Source of the DNA: Flavobacteriales bacterium UBA2798
Lineage (GTDB): Bacteria; Bacteroidota; Bacteroidia; Flavobacteriales_D; UBA2798
Length of the DNA: 5,999 nt
Direction of reading: 5' to 3'
NCBI GenBank assembly: GCA_002351955.1
Contig: DEHO01000034.1
Coordinates: 1 to 5,999 of the forward strand
Positions 1-5,999 of the stretch are shown here, piece by piece. Positions within the stretch are counted from its first letter, which is position 1. Each line of letters starts with the position of its first letter. The translations under genes and the position numbers were made by a program. The notes beneath the pieces are model-generated. The model saw only the letters and a list, made by a program, of their open reading frames with translations. It was not told where the DNA came from and did no database searches.

Positions 1-403
1 AGATATTGCCAAGCGTTTGATGGATTTTGGTTTTCATGCACCAACTGTTGCTTTTCCTGTTGTAGATACCCTCATGGTAGAACCTACAGAGAGCGAGTCA
101 CTGGCAGAGCTGGATCGTTTTTGTGATGCTATGATTGCCATTCGCAATGAAATCAGGGAAATTGCTGATGGTGCTTATGATCAGGAAAACAACGTGATTA
201 AAAATGCTCCCCATACAGCACGGGTTTGTGTATCAGACGAATGGAAATTCAAGTATTCACGCGAAAAAGCTGCTTTCCCATTACCATGGGTACGCGAAAC
301 CAAATTCTGGCCAAGTGTAAGCCGTATCGATAATGCCTATGGCGACAGAAACCTGGTTTGCAGTTGTTTGCCAATGGAGGCATATGAAACGGCAGAGGCT
401 TGA
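1..403 (+). CDS. gcvP: Glycine dehydrogenase (decarboxylating) P-protein, C-terminal part
   Basis: This is the 3' end of gcvP; the gene runs off the left edge and the reading frame starts at base 2, giving 133 residues before TGA. The P-protein is the PLP-dependent decarboxylase of the cytoplasmic glycine cleavage system: it removes CO2 from glycine and passes the aminomethyl group to the lipoyl arm of GcvH. The visible part begins [15 protein letters not shown], continues with [10 protein letters not shown] and ELDRF, and ends with the YSRE, WP.V.R.D..YGDRNL.CSC signature typical of the GcvP C-terminus. The PLP lysine lies upstream, outside the window. The TTG at 17 that could be taken as a start is only an internal leucine codon. 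No convincing terminator follows before the next promoter. The identification rests on remembered family motifs and is strong. Confidence 0.96.
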   Translation, partial: DIAKRLMDFGFHAPTVAFPVVDTLMVEPTESESLAELDRFCDAMIAIRNEIREIADGAYDQENNVIKNAPHTARVCVSDEWKFKYSREKAAFPLPWVRETKFWPSVSRIDNAYGDRNLVCSCLPMEAYETAEA

Positions 404-460
404 TTAATAATTACTTAAACCTCCCAATAACTGTGAACAGCCGTTCCTACAGCGAACCAC

Positions 461-490
461 TTTCACGGCCGGAAAAAATTTATATTTTTG
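461..490 (+). promoter_or_regulatory. Bacteroidota-type promoter of the first secreted protein gene
   Basis: Bases 483-490 read TATTTTTG, a perfect match to the Bacteroidota -7 consensus TANNTTTG. A TTTC at 461-464 lies 18 bases upstream and could be a degenerate -33 (TTTG) element. Transcription would start near 497, leaving an A-rich leader of about 40 bases without a Shine-Dalgarno sequence, which is usual in this phylum. The position just before a well-supported start makes this a good call; the -33 box is weak. Confidence 0.65.
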
Positions 491-536
491 TTCGAATAAA
501 CAGTCAAACAAATAAATCAATAAACCTCTCACTGCT

Positions 537-2453
537 ATGAAAAAGATCTACTTTGCTGCTGGTCTTGTTGCGTTGGCTCAGTTGGGTATGGCTCAGTCCC
601 GCGTGGGAATGGAGCTTAAGAACCCACAGCTTCGCGCTCCCCAGACCCAAATTGCTGATGGTTCAGTAGCCGGTCAAACCGGAAACCGTGCCCTCACAAT
701 CCTTCACTCTGAAACGTTTAACTCAACCGCGGGTAATTTACCTGCAGGTTGGTCTGTTACCGACTCCTCCAGCCCTGCTTCAGGTGTTGTTTGGAAGTGG
801 ACCAACGTTGGCCACACCGGATCTTACCCAACTGCTGCTATCCAGTCGGCTACTGCTTCTGACGGATGGATGATTGTTGATTCTGACCTTGATGGTGATG
901 CCTCTACCGATGAGCACACTGTGTTGATCTCTCCTGCTTACAATGTGAGCACAGAGCCAAACGTTGCAATTACATTCTCTCAAATGATGCGTGAGTTCCA
1001 GAACGACATCTGTAATGTCGCTGTTTCCGGTGACAACGGTGCTACCTGGACTTATTTCACCATCAATGAAGGAATTGGTCAGTCCGGTACTGCTAATCCT
1101 GACATGGTTTTCATTAACGTATCTTCTATTTGTGGAAATGCTTCGCAAATGCGCGTTAAGTTCTCTTGGCAGGGTGCATGGGATTACGGCTGGCAGATCG
1201 ACGATCTTGCTATCGTTATTCCTCCGGATAATGAAATCGTGCTTAACGGAGTAGACTTCTACACTGAAACTCCTTCCATCATTTGGCCTGAAAACATCCG
1301 TTATACAATGTACCCAACCACACAGCGTGATCCTGCTGGTGTTACTTTCCGTGCTGTAATGTCTAACAACGGTGCTCAGTCGCAAACCGGTGTTACCTCT
1401 ACTGTTCAGGTTCGTGATGCATCAACTACAGTTGTGTACACTGGCGTTACAACCGGTCTTAACCTGAATGCTAACGCACGCGATACGGCTTACTCTACAA
1501 CTAGCTTCGCACTTCCCGCTACAGCTATGAACCACACTGTTGATTACGCGATCAATTATCCAAATCTTGCACAGGACGAAGATCTGACAAACAATACAGC
1601 TTCTTATGGACCAATCAATGTAACTCCGTTTACCTTCGGTATGGACCGTAACCAATACGCAGGAACCGGTCTTTATGGAGGTACTTCTGGAGGTAATGAT
1701 TATGCTTACCGTATGGGGAATCACTTTATGGTTTTCAATAATCAGCAATTGCAAGGTATTCAGGTTGCATTTTCTGCAAGTACAATTGTAGGAACAACGG
1801 TTTATCCTTTCGTAATTGAAATTGACGATCAGGCTACATCTTTCCAGGATCTTTATGCAAACTTTATTTACGATGGTGGTGGAACTGCTTATGAGCGCAC
1901 GCTTGTTGCTTCAAATATTTCTACTGCCAATAACATGGTGCTTTACAATTTCGACCTTCCTAACACAGTTAACCTGGTTGCAGGTAAGGAATACATCATT
2001 GGTGTTGGAACTTATGGTGGTCCTGCTACAACTGACCGTGTTGTTATCATGAACGGTGAGCGTAACCATCCTGGTGCTGCGCATACTGTTCTTTATACAA
2101 CAGGTTCTTCAGGACTTCAGTGGTTTTATACTGAAAGCACTCCAGTTATTCGTGCAATGTTCGATCCTACTATCGGAGTTAACGAAGTAAACAATGCTGC
2201 TTCTGTGAACGTTTATCCTAACCCTGCAAACAACATTGCTACAGTAGAGGTTGCTCTTACTGAAAGCGCAGTTGTTATGGTAGAAGTTATGGATCTTACA
2301 GGTAAGCTGGTTGCTTCAAACAGCTTCGGTAACCTGTCTGCAGGTTCTAACCGTCTTAACCTTAATGTTAGCGATCTTTCAGAAGGTACTTACTTCTGTA
2401 CTATCGTTATCAACGGTGAGCGCATCACTAAGAAAATGGTGGTTACTCATTAA
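537..2453 (+). CDS. Secreted T9SS cargo protein with choice-of-anchor-J-like domain (paralogue 1)
   Basis: A 638-residue exported protein. It opens with a signal peptide (MKKIYFAAGLVALAQLGMA, likely cut after A19 before QS). Residues about 59-228 look like a choice-of-anchor J / cleaved-adhesin jelly-roll domain: ETFN start, GWMIVDSDLDGD (a DxDxDG calcium-type loop at 115-120), VSGDNGATW, and the closing WQIDDLAIV. Cysteines C159 and C199 in this domain could pair. Residues 229-366 are a Thr/Asn-rich, probably beta-sandwich region. Residues 367-548 are a module I cannot name, shared with the next gene. Residues about 555-638 are a type-A T9SS sorting domain with VYPNPANN at 559-566, a G.Y....NGE hairpin, and a KKMVV end. 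Known for the family: Sec export, T9SS passage of the outer membrane, removal of the C-terminal domain and surface attachment or release. Function beyond that is unknown. The ATG at 537 is chosen because the signal peptide starts there. It is a single-gene unit with its own promoter and terminator. Confidence 0.93.
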   Translation: MKKIYFAAGLVALAQLGMAQSRVGMELKNPQLRAPQTQIADGSVAGQTGNRALTILHSETFNSTAGNLPAGWSVTDSSSPASGVVWKWTNVGHTGSYPTAAIQSATASDGWMIVDSDLDGDASTDEHTVLISPAYNVSTEPNVAITFSQMMREFQNDICNVAVSGDNGATWTYFTINEGIGQSGTANPDMVFINVSSICGNASQMRVKFSWQGAWDYGWQIDDLAIVIPPDNEIVLNGVDFYTETPSIIWPENIRYTMYPTTQRDPAGVTFRAVMSNNGAQSQTGVTSTVQVRDASTTVVYTGVTTGLNLNANARDTAYSTTSFALPATAMNHTVDYAINYPNLAQDEDLTNNTASYGPINVTPFTFGMDRNQYAGTGLYGGTSGGNDYAYRMGNHFMVFNNQQLQGIQVAFSASTIVGTTVYPFVIEIDDQATSFQDLYANFIYDGGGTAYERTLVASNISTANNMVLYNFDLPNTVNLVAGKEYIIGVGTYGGPATTDRVVIMNGERNHPGAAHTVLYTTGSSGLQWFYTESTPVIRAMFDPTIGVNEVNNAASVNVYPNPANNIATVEVALTESAVVMVEVMDLTGKLVASNSFGNLSAGSNRLNLNVSDLSEGTYFCTIVINGERITKKMVVTH

Positions 2454-2469
2454 TAGAAAATCATTTTTA

Positions 2470-2506
2470 AGATCGCCCTTCCGGAAACGGAAGGGCGATT
2501 TTTTTT
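2470..2506 (+). terminator. Intrinsic terminator after paralogue 1
   Basis: A perfect 12-bp stem (2472-2483 with 2488-2499), closed by a GAAA tetraloop at 2484-2487, is followed directly by eight T residues at 2499-2506. The flanking AAG and TTT can extend the stem. It lies 18 bases past the stop codon and should end the transcript, which separates this gene from the downstream paralogue. Confidence 0.95.
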
Positions 2507-2523
2507 GCTTTGATTTTTCAGCC

Positions 2524-2547
2524 TGCATCAGGGGATGCATGGTTTTT
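2524..2547 (+). terminator. Possible weak backup hairpin
   Basis: TGCATC at 2524-2529 pairs with GATGCA at 2534-2539 over an AGGG loop, and TGG then five T residues follow (2543-2547). It sits just after the strong terminator. The stem is only 6 bp and the T run is short, so it may be chance. Confidence 0.25.
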
Positions 2548-2659
2548 GAATCTTAATAAAAATTAACTTCCCTTACGTCTTTTGTGATAAACATGTCATA
2601 ATTGGCTTAACGGCACAATTGTTTTAGGTAAAGGTTTAGCTGTTGTTGGCCTTTTCTGC

Positions 2660-2667
2660 TATATTTG
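2660..2667 (+). promoter_or_regulatory. Bacteroidota -7 element of the second secreted protein gene
   Basis: TATATTTG is a perfect TANNTTTG match 23 bases before the ATG at 2691, giving a leader of about 17 bases. No good -33 TTTG is seen at normal spacing; the nearest candidates are TTTA at 2635-2638 (21-base spacer) and TTG triplets that are too close. The element also argues against the upstream TTG start at 2643, which would lie before the promoter. Confidence 0.62.
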
Positions 2668-2690
2668 AATATCTCATAAACCAACGAATC

Positions 2691-4697
2691 ATGAAGAAGA
2701 TTTACGCTATGATTGCCCTTTCAGGTTTAGGTGTGACAGCTGCCCAGGCGCAGCTTCGTCCTGCAACCACGAAAGCTCCCCTTGCCCCCGCTTCAATTGT
2801 AGAAGCAAACAACCCTAACTCCAATAACCTGGTTGGCGGTGAACGTACCCCGGTTTGGACAGAACCTTTTAATATTGGAACTACTTCCGGTTCTACCAAC
2901 GGCCCAACCTGGACTACAGGTAATGGTGTTTGGACTGCCTCGGGAGTGAATGCTGCTGTATGGAAACATTCTCATTCAGGATCAACAGGCCAGTATTCTG
3001 CTAGTACACCTGCATTTGCCGGTAACTCCAATGCAAACGGTTGGATGTTGTTTGATGCCGATGCTGCTAACGCTGCTCAGCCATTTACCAATTTCACAGG
3101 AACCATTACTTCACCAATTATTGATCTTACAGGATTAACTTCTGTAACTATTAATTTCAACCAGATGTATCGTTTTTGCTGTGCTTCTACGCACACTCTA
3201 ACTCTTGGTGTATCGGGTGATGGAGGAACTTCATGGACAGATTTTTCTGTGACTAATCCTGGTGTGGCTACAAACGTAAATACTGCAAACCCCGATATGG
3301 TTGCACGTAACGTTTCTTCTGCGTTATTGAACTCTTCAGGAGTTCCGCTTCCGGGAATTGATATGAGTCAGGTTCGTATTCGTCTTACCTGGGATGGTGC
3401 CGGTGCGAGCGTTTCTCACTATTACTGGATTGTTGACGATATTGAAATCGGTCCTGCTCCCGATCATGATCTTGAGATCTACAACACCAATTTCTATGGT
3501 CAGACAACTTTCTGGGACACTGATCACATCAGCTACCGTCAGTTTCCTACCAATCCTGCTAACCAATTCTTCCCGCAAATGATCATTGGTGATGTGTTTA
3601 ACGTAGGTGCACTTGCACAAACAAACACTGCCCTTCAAGGTCGTATCCTTGATGCAGGAAGCACTGCGGTTTTCACAGGAACAGACAATGCAGGTAATGG
3701 AACATTAAACCCGGGTTCTTACCAGTATGATACCATCCGTAACATTAACATTTCTGCTTATACTGCCGGAACGTACAATGTAAATTATGAAATCCTTTAC
3801 GATAATTCAGCATTGGATGCCCGTCCTGCCAATAACACTGCTCCTGCAACTCCTTTCCTTGTAGGTGGAACAGAATTTGGTCGCGATAACAATCTTTATT
3901 CAGGAGCTGGTTTGTATGGTGGTGTTGATGCCGGTGGAGGATACAAAGCCTACACTATGGGTAATGTGTTCCAGATAACAAACAATGTAACATTGAAATC
4001 CGTTCGTGTAGCTTTCTCTGCCACAAGTTCAGCCACAACTGCAGGTTCAATTGTATTCCCTATCGTTTACGAACACGACAACTCTGCTACAGCTATTGAT
4101 GCTGCCCTGAATCCTATTTACGACGGATCAGGTACATCTTTCGAATATGAGATTCTTCCAACTGACCTTTCTACCACTCAGCTCCGTTGGGTTGACCTCC
4201 GTATTCCTAACTTAAATTTACAAGCTGGTAAGAGCTATGTAGTTGCTGTTGGAACTTACGGTGCTCCTGATAAAGTGATGATCCAGAACGGTAATGTTAA
4301 CCACCCGACTTTCGTAACTACTTTCATCTACGGTGATGTAGGATCTGCAGGTCTTGGTTGGTACTGGATGACATCTACTCCAAAAATTCGTATGAACTTC
4401 GATCCTACAATTGGTGTTGAAGAAAACGAATCAGTTGGTGGTCTTACTGTAATGCAAAACGTTCCAAACCCATTCACCGGTGAAACCATGATCAACTTCT
4501 CACTTGAGAATGCTGCTCAGGTTGGATTTGAAGTGTATGACATTTCTGGTAAAATGGTTTACACAAAAAATCTAGGTGTACTTGGTGCAGGAAGCAATTC
4601 TTTCCGTTTCGACGGAGCTCAGCTTTCTGCAGGTGTGTATTACTACACTGTAAGCACTCCAAATGGTAAAGTGACTAAGAAAATGATCATCGGTTAA
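2691..4697 (+). CDS. Secreted T9SS cargo protein with choice-of-anchor-J-like domain (paralogue 2)
   Basis: A 668-residue exported protein homologous to its upstream neighbour. The ATG at 2691 is preferred over an in-frame TTG at 2643 because it starts a clean signal peptide (MKKIYAMIALSGLGVTAAQA, likely cut after A20) and the -7 element lies between the two. Residues about 58-255 form the adhesin-like jelly roll: EPFN start, GWMLFDADAAN, VSGDGGTSW, and the closing WIVDDIEIG. The calcium-type loop of paralogue 1 is degenerate here, and a vicinal pair C163-C164 (RFCCAS) is present instead of the spaced cysteines. Residues 256-395 are a beta-rich linker region. Residues 396-576 are the unrecognised conserved module. 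The tail from about 585 is a T9SS/FlgD-like sorting domain with NVPNPF at 590-595 and a KKMIIG end. Function is unknown beyond probable surface or extracellular location through Sec and T9SS. Transcribed alone, from its own promoter to its own terminator. Confidence 0.93.
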   Translation: MKKIYAMIALSGLGVTAAQAQLRPATTKAPLAPASIVEANNPNSNNLVGGERTPVWTEPFNIGTTSGSTNGPTWTTGNGVWTASGVNAAVWKHSHSGSTGQYSASTPAFAGNSNANGWMLFDADAANAAQPFTNFTGTITSPIIDLTGLTSVTINFNQMYRFCCASTHTLTLGVSGDGGTSWTDFSVTNPGVATNVNTANPDMVARNVSSALLNSSGVPLPGIDMSQVRIRLTWDGAGASVSHYYWIVDDIEIGPAPDHDLEIYNTNFYGQTTFWDTDHISYRQFPTNPANQFFPQMIIGDVFNVGALAQTNTALQGRILDAGSTAVFTGTDNAGNGTLNPGSYQYDTIRNINISAYTAGTYNVNYEILYDNSALDARPANNTAPATPFLVGGTEFGRDNNLYSGAGLYGGVDAGGGYKAYTMGNVFQITNNVTLKSVRVAFSATSSATTAGSIVFPIVYEHDNSATAIDAALNPIYDGSGTSFEYEILPTDLSTTQLRWVDLRIPNLNLQAGKSYVVAVGTYGAPDKVMIQNGNVNHPTFVTTFIYGDVGSAGLGWYWMTSTPKIRMNFDPTIGVEENESVGGLTVMQNVPNPFTGETMINFSLENAAQVGFEVYDISGKMVYTKNLGVLGAGSNSFRFDGAQLSAGVYYYTVSTPNGKVTKKMIIG

Positions 4698-4724
4698 TAC
4701 CGGACTCATTTCTACCGATACCTC

Positions 4725-4761
4725 AAAAGGCCGTCTTCATTGCGAAGACGGCCTTTTTTTT
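4725..4761 (+). terminator. Intrinsic terminator after paralogue 2
   Basis: A perfect GC-rich 10-bp stem (4729-4738 with 4744-4753) with a five-base ATTGC loop is extended by AAAA/TTTT pairing and followed by eight T residues (4754-4761). It starts 28 bases after the stop codon. The A run before the stem could give some activity on the other strand too, but no minus-strand gene ends here. Confidence 0.95.
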
Positions 4762-5089
4762 GGGAATATGAAAGACGTGATTCTGTTTTGATGAATTGGT
4801 GTTTTTGGAATTATTCTTTTGTTGTAATTACCACAATCAATGTTTTACTCTGACTAATTAAATGAGGTCTTAAATGAATTTCTTCCATTTAGTTGCATTG
4901 AGGTTAGATATTCAAATCATTCTCGGGAATTTTCATCCGTATAATTTACAAGTGCGTATTTTGTCTCTGCTGTTGTAAAGTTTGGGCCTGTATTAAAATC
5001 ACTATTTCCATTCCCTCGGTATTTTCCACCAGTGGTTGCCCCTTGTGCCCCGCTGCCTAAACCGCCCAACTTTAGCGTAACCGTCGTCG
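4762..5089. other. Intergenic stretch with no confident gene
   Basis: About 330 bases between the terminator of paralogue 2 and the next -7 element. The left part (to about 4915) is AT-rich with stops in all frames I followed and a small direct repeat TTAAATGA at 4859-4866 and 4871-4878. The right part (4917-5089) is open on the minus strand and reads as a Gly/Thr/Asn-rich peptide; the same stretch is open on the plus strand from 4945 as a Pro/Val-rich mirror. I could not assign either as a gene. Confidence 0.5.
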
Positions 5090-5097
5090 TAAATTTG
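5090..5097 (+). promoter_or_regulatory. Possible Bacteroidota -7 element before a small ORF
   Basis: TAAATTTG is a perfect TANNTTTG match 15 bases before the first ATG (5113) of the small ORF. No -33 box is seen at normal spacing (TTTA at 5071-5074 is only 15 bases away). A leader of around 10 bases would result. A match this short occurs by chance once or twice per strand in a window of this size, so support comes mainly from its position. Confidence 0.42.
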
Positions 5098-5112
5098 CCT
5101 AAACAACAGATT

Positions 5113-5262
5113 ATGATGAGGCGCTGGATGAAACAACTGATGAATTGGGGAACGATGCCCATTACTAATCCTGTAAACGAAGACCTGTGGACCCAGCGTT
5201 TGAACGAACAGATCCGTGAAGGACGACCCGTTCAGATGAATGGTCACTGGTTTATGATATAG
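5113..5262 (+). CDS. Small hypothetical protein (48-49 residues)
   Basis: I do not recognise this protein. The ORF starts at one of two adjacent ATGs (5113 or 5116) and ends with TAG at 5262. The product begins MMRRWMKQLMNWGTM, is basic and Met/Trp-rich at its N-terminus, then has a charged stretch (VNEDLWTQRLNEQIREG) that could form an amphipathic helix, and ends NGHWFMI. There is no signal peptide or obvious membrane segment. The frame stays open upstream to a GTG at 5032, but the Pro/Val-rich extension that start would add looks like the mirror of an antisense Gly-rich reading, and it would begin before the -7 element. Support for a real gene: the -7 match just upstream, a strong terminator downstream and plausible codon choice. 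It is convergent with the ABC ATPase gene. It could instead be a non-coding transcript with a chance ORF. Confidence 0.5.
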   Translation: MMRRWMKQLMNWGTMPITNPVNEDLWTQRLNEQIREGRPVQMNGHWFMI

Positions 5263-5263
5263 G

Positions 5264-5306
5264 CTCTTTTTATTCTCTACACACCGCAGCCGCATGCGGA
5301 AAAGAG
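5264..5306 (+). other. Possible composite stem-loop in the 3' region of the small transcript
   Basis: CTCTTTT at 5264-5270 can pair with AAAAGAG at 5300-5306, and CCGCA at 5284-5288 with TGCGG at 5295-5299 just inside it, leaving a 13-base bulge on the 5' side. CCGCA at 5290-5294 could alternatively form a loopless palindrome with the same TGCGG. It begins two bases after the stop codon. It has no T run, so it is not a terminator. Confidence 0.3.
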
Positions 5307-5360
5307 TAATTGCTCAATAAGGTCCGGTAAAAGGGACTGCATATTTGGTTTTGTTTGGGG

Positions 5361-5400
5361 AAGGACCCCGGTACTAAGGTATCGGGGTTCTTCGTTTTTT
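5361..5400 (+). terminator. Intrinsic terminator of the small transcript
   Basis: A 14-bp stem (5361-5374 with 5379-5392, including two G-T pairs) around a TAAG loop is followed by CG and six T residues (5395-5400). The T run is on the plus-strand side only, so it should stop rightward transcription, about 100 bases after the small ORF. It supports a real + strand transcript here, because the next gene to the right is on the other strand. Confidence 0.85.
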
Positions 5401-5420
5401 GGAAAAAGAAAAAAGGGGGG

Positions 5421-5454
5421 CTTAGTCGTTCTTTGTGAACTCAGTGTCTTAGTG
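5421..5454. repeat. Array of degenerate CTTAGTG-like units
   Basis: Four short related units follow each other with 8-10 base periodicity: CTTAGT (5421-5426), CTTTGTG (5431-5437), CTCAGTG (5440-5446) and CTTAGTG (5448-5454). The array lies between the plus-strand terminator and the stop codon of the minus-strand ATPase gene, so it would be in the 3' untranslated part of that transcript. I recall similar phased CTTTGTG/CTTAGTG tracts between genes in other environmental bacterial genomes, but cannot confirm a family from here. Confidence 0.5.
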
Positions 5455-5466
5455 GTGAAGAGTGTG

Positions 5467-5999
5467 CTATTTCGCTAACTTATCCTTCAGCGTCTTCATG
5501 AACTTCGAAGCATAAACAAAATCAATGATCTCCGGATTATCGGTGCGGATGATGTCGTCTTTTCCTCCCTGCCACCATTTTTTTCCTTTATACAGGAAAA
5601 TAATGTTCTGTCCGATTTCAATTACCGAGTTCATGTCGTGCGTAATCACAACAGTGGTAATGTTGAATTCATGCGTGATCTCTTCAATGAGATTATCGAT
5701 TACGATGGACGTTTGCGGATCAAGACCGGAATTGGGTTCGTCGCAAAAAAGGTATTTGGGATTCATGGCGATGGCACGTGCAATACCAACACGTTTTTTC
5801 ATTCCACCAGAAATTTCGGAGGGGAAAAGATGGTTTTTGTTTTCAATGTTAACACGCTTCAAACAAAAATTCACCCGATCGAGCATTTCTTCTCTCGACA
5901 TTTTCGAAAACAAACGCAATGGAAACATCACGTTTTCTTCCACAGTAAGCGAATCGAACAAGGCGCTGTACTGAAATAGAAATCCGATGTCCTGACGAA
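5467..5999 (-). CDS. mlaF: ABC transporter ATP-binding protein, MlaF type, C-terminal part
   Basis: The gene enters from the right edge on the minus strand and ends with TAG at 5467-5469; its N-terminus with the Walker A motif lies outside the window. About 177 residues are visible. The codon at 5959-5961 is TTG within ALFDSLTVEEN, so it is an internal leucine and not a start. Motifs in order: Q-loop GFLFQYSALFDSLTVEEN, an ABC signature in the form ISGGMKKRVGIARA, Walker B YLFCDEP followed by D-loop NSGLDP, and the H-loop VVITHDMN. The FQ.SALFDSLTV.ENV and SGGM forms are typical of MlaF, the cytoplasmic ATPase of the MCE-linked phospholipid transporter that keeps outer-membrane lipid asymmetry (MlaFEDB). 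The permease and MCE partner genes would be expected upstream, to the right, but are not visible. The subfamily is likely, the ABC ATPase assignment certain. No terminator is evident downstream. Confidence 0.93.
   Translation of the reverse strand, partial: RQDIGFLFQYSALFDSLTVEENVMFPLRLFSKMSREEMLDRVNFCLKRVNIENKNHLFPSEISGGMKKRVGIARAIAMNPKYLFCDEPNSGLDPQTSIVIDNLIEEITHEFNITTVVITHDMNSVIEIGQNIIFLYKGKKWWQGGKDDIIRTDNPEIIDFVYASKFMKTLKDKLAK

Noticed and set aside
440..469. Inverted repeat GCCGT/ACGGC after gcvP as a terminator
   Set aside because: The stem is 5 bp with a 20-base loop and no clean T run, and it overlaps the region of the next promoter.
780..1385. 201-codon open frame on the minus strand
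   Set aside because: It lies wholly inside the jelly-roll coding region of paralogue 1, has no promoter or domain signal, and is explained by the codon bias of the real gene.
2583..2598. CRP/FNR-like dyad TGTGATAAACATGTCA
   Set aside because: The half-sites are imperfect and the spacer does not fit either consensus; it is also 60 or more bases from the -7 element.
2643..2690. TTG start extending paralogue 2 by 16 residues upstream
   Set aside because: The extension would place residues before the signal peptide and start upstream of the -7 element at 2660-2667; the ATG at 2691 gives a clean signal peptide matching the paralogue.
4859..4878. Direct repeat TTAAATGA
   Set aside because: Two copies of an AT-rich octamer in an AT-rich stretch are expected by chance.
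5002..5295. 97-codon open frame on the minus strand
   Set aside because: It is antisense to the small ORF, with a His/Arg-rich composition that looks like a mirror reading, and has no -7 element upstream on its strand.
5525..5979. Two plus-strand open frames of 149 and 113 codons
   Set aside because: Both are antisense to the MlaF-type ATPase, whose motifs clearly identify the real frame.

Overview
The window comes from a member of the Bacteroidota. Three things point there: two secreted proteins with type IX secretion system (T9SS) C-terminal sorting domains, promoters of the TANNTTTG (-7) type in front of them, and start codons with no Shine-Dalgarno sequence. I cannot place it below phylum level from this sequence.

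Layout, left to right. (1) Bases 1-403 hold the last 133 codons of gcvP, the glycine decarboxylase P-protein. (2) Bases 537-2453 and 2691-4697 encode two tandem paralogous T9SS cargo proteins. Each has a signal peptide, a choice-of-anchor-J/adhesin-like jelly-roll region, a middle region, a strongly conserved ~180-residue module I do not recognise, and a T9SS sorting domain. Each gene has its own perfect -7 element and its own strong intrinsic terminator, so they look like two single-gene transcripts rather than an operon. (3) Bases 4762-5089 hold no confident gene. (4) Bases 5090-5400 look like a small independent transcript: a -7 match, a 48-49 codon ORF of unknown function, a possible structured 3' region and a strong + strand terminator. 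(5) Bases 5421-5454 carry a short array of degenerate CTTAGTG-like units. (6) From 5467 to the right edge, on the minus strand, is the C-terminal part of an MlaF-type ABC ATPase, convergent with the small transcript.

How the genes work together: the gcvP end and the ABC ATPase are housekeeping genes that flank an accessory-looking centre. The two secreted paralogues probably act at the cell surface or outside the cell, after Sec export and T9SS transport across the outer membrane; their substrate or partner cannot be read from the sequence. I see no CRISPR array, tRNA, rRNA or insertion sequence. The points most worth a second look are the unrecognised module shared by the two secreted proteins, the different sorting domains joined to it at the same boundary, and the small unannotatable transcript at 5090-5400.
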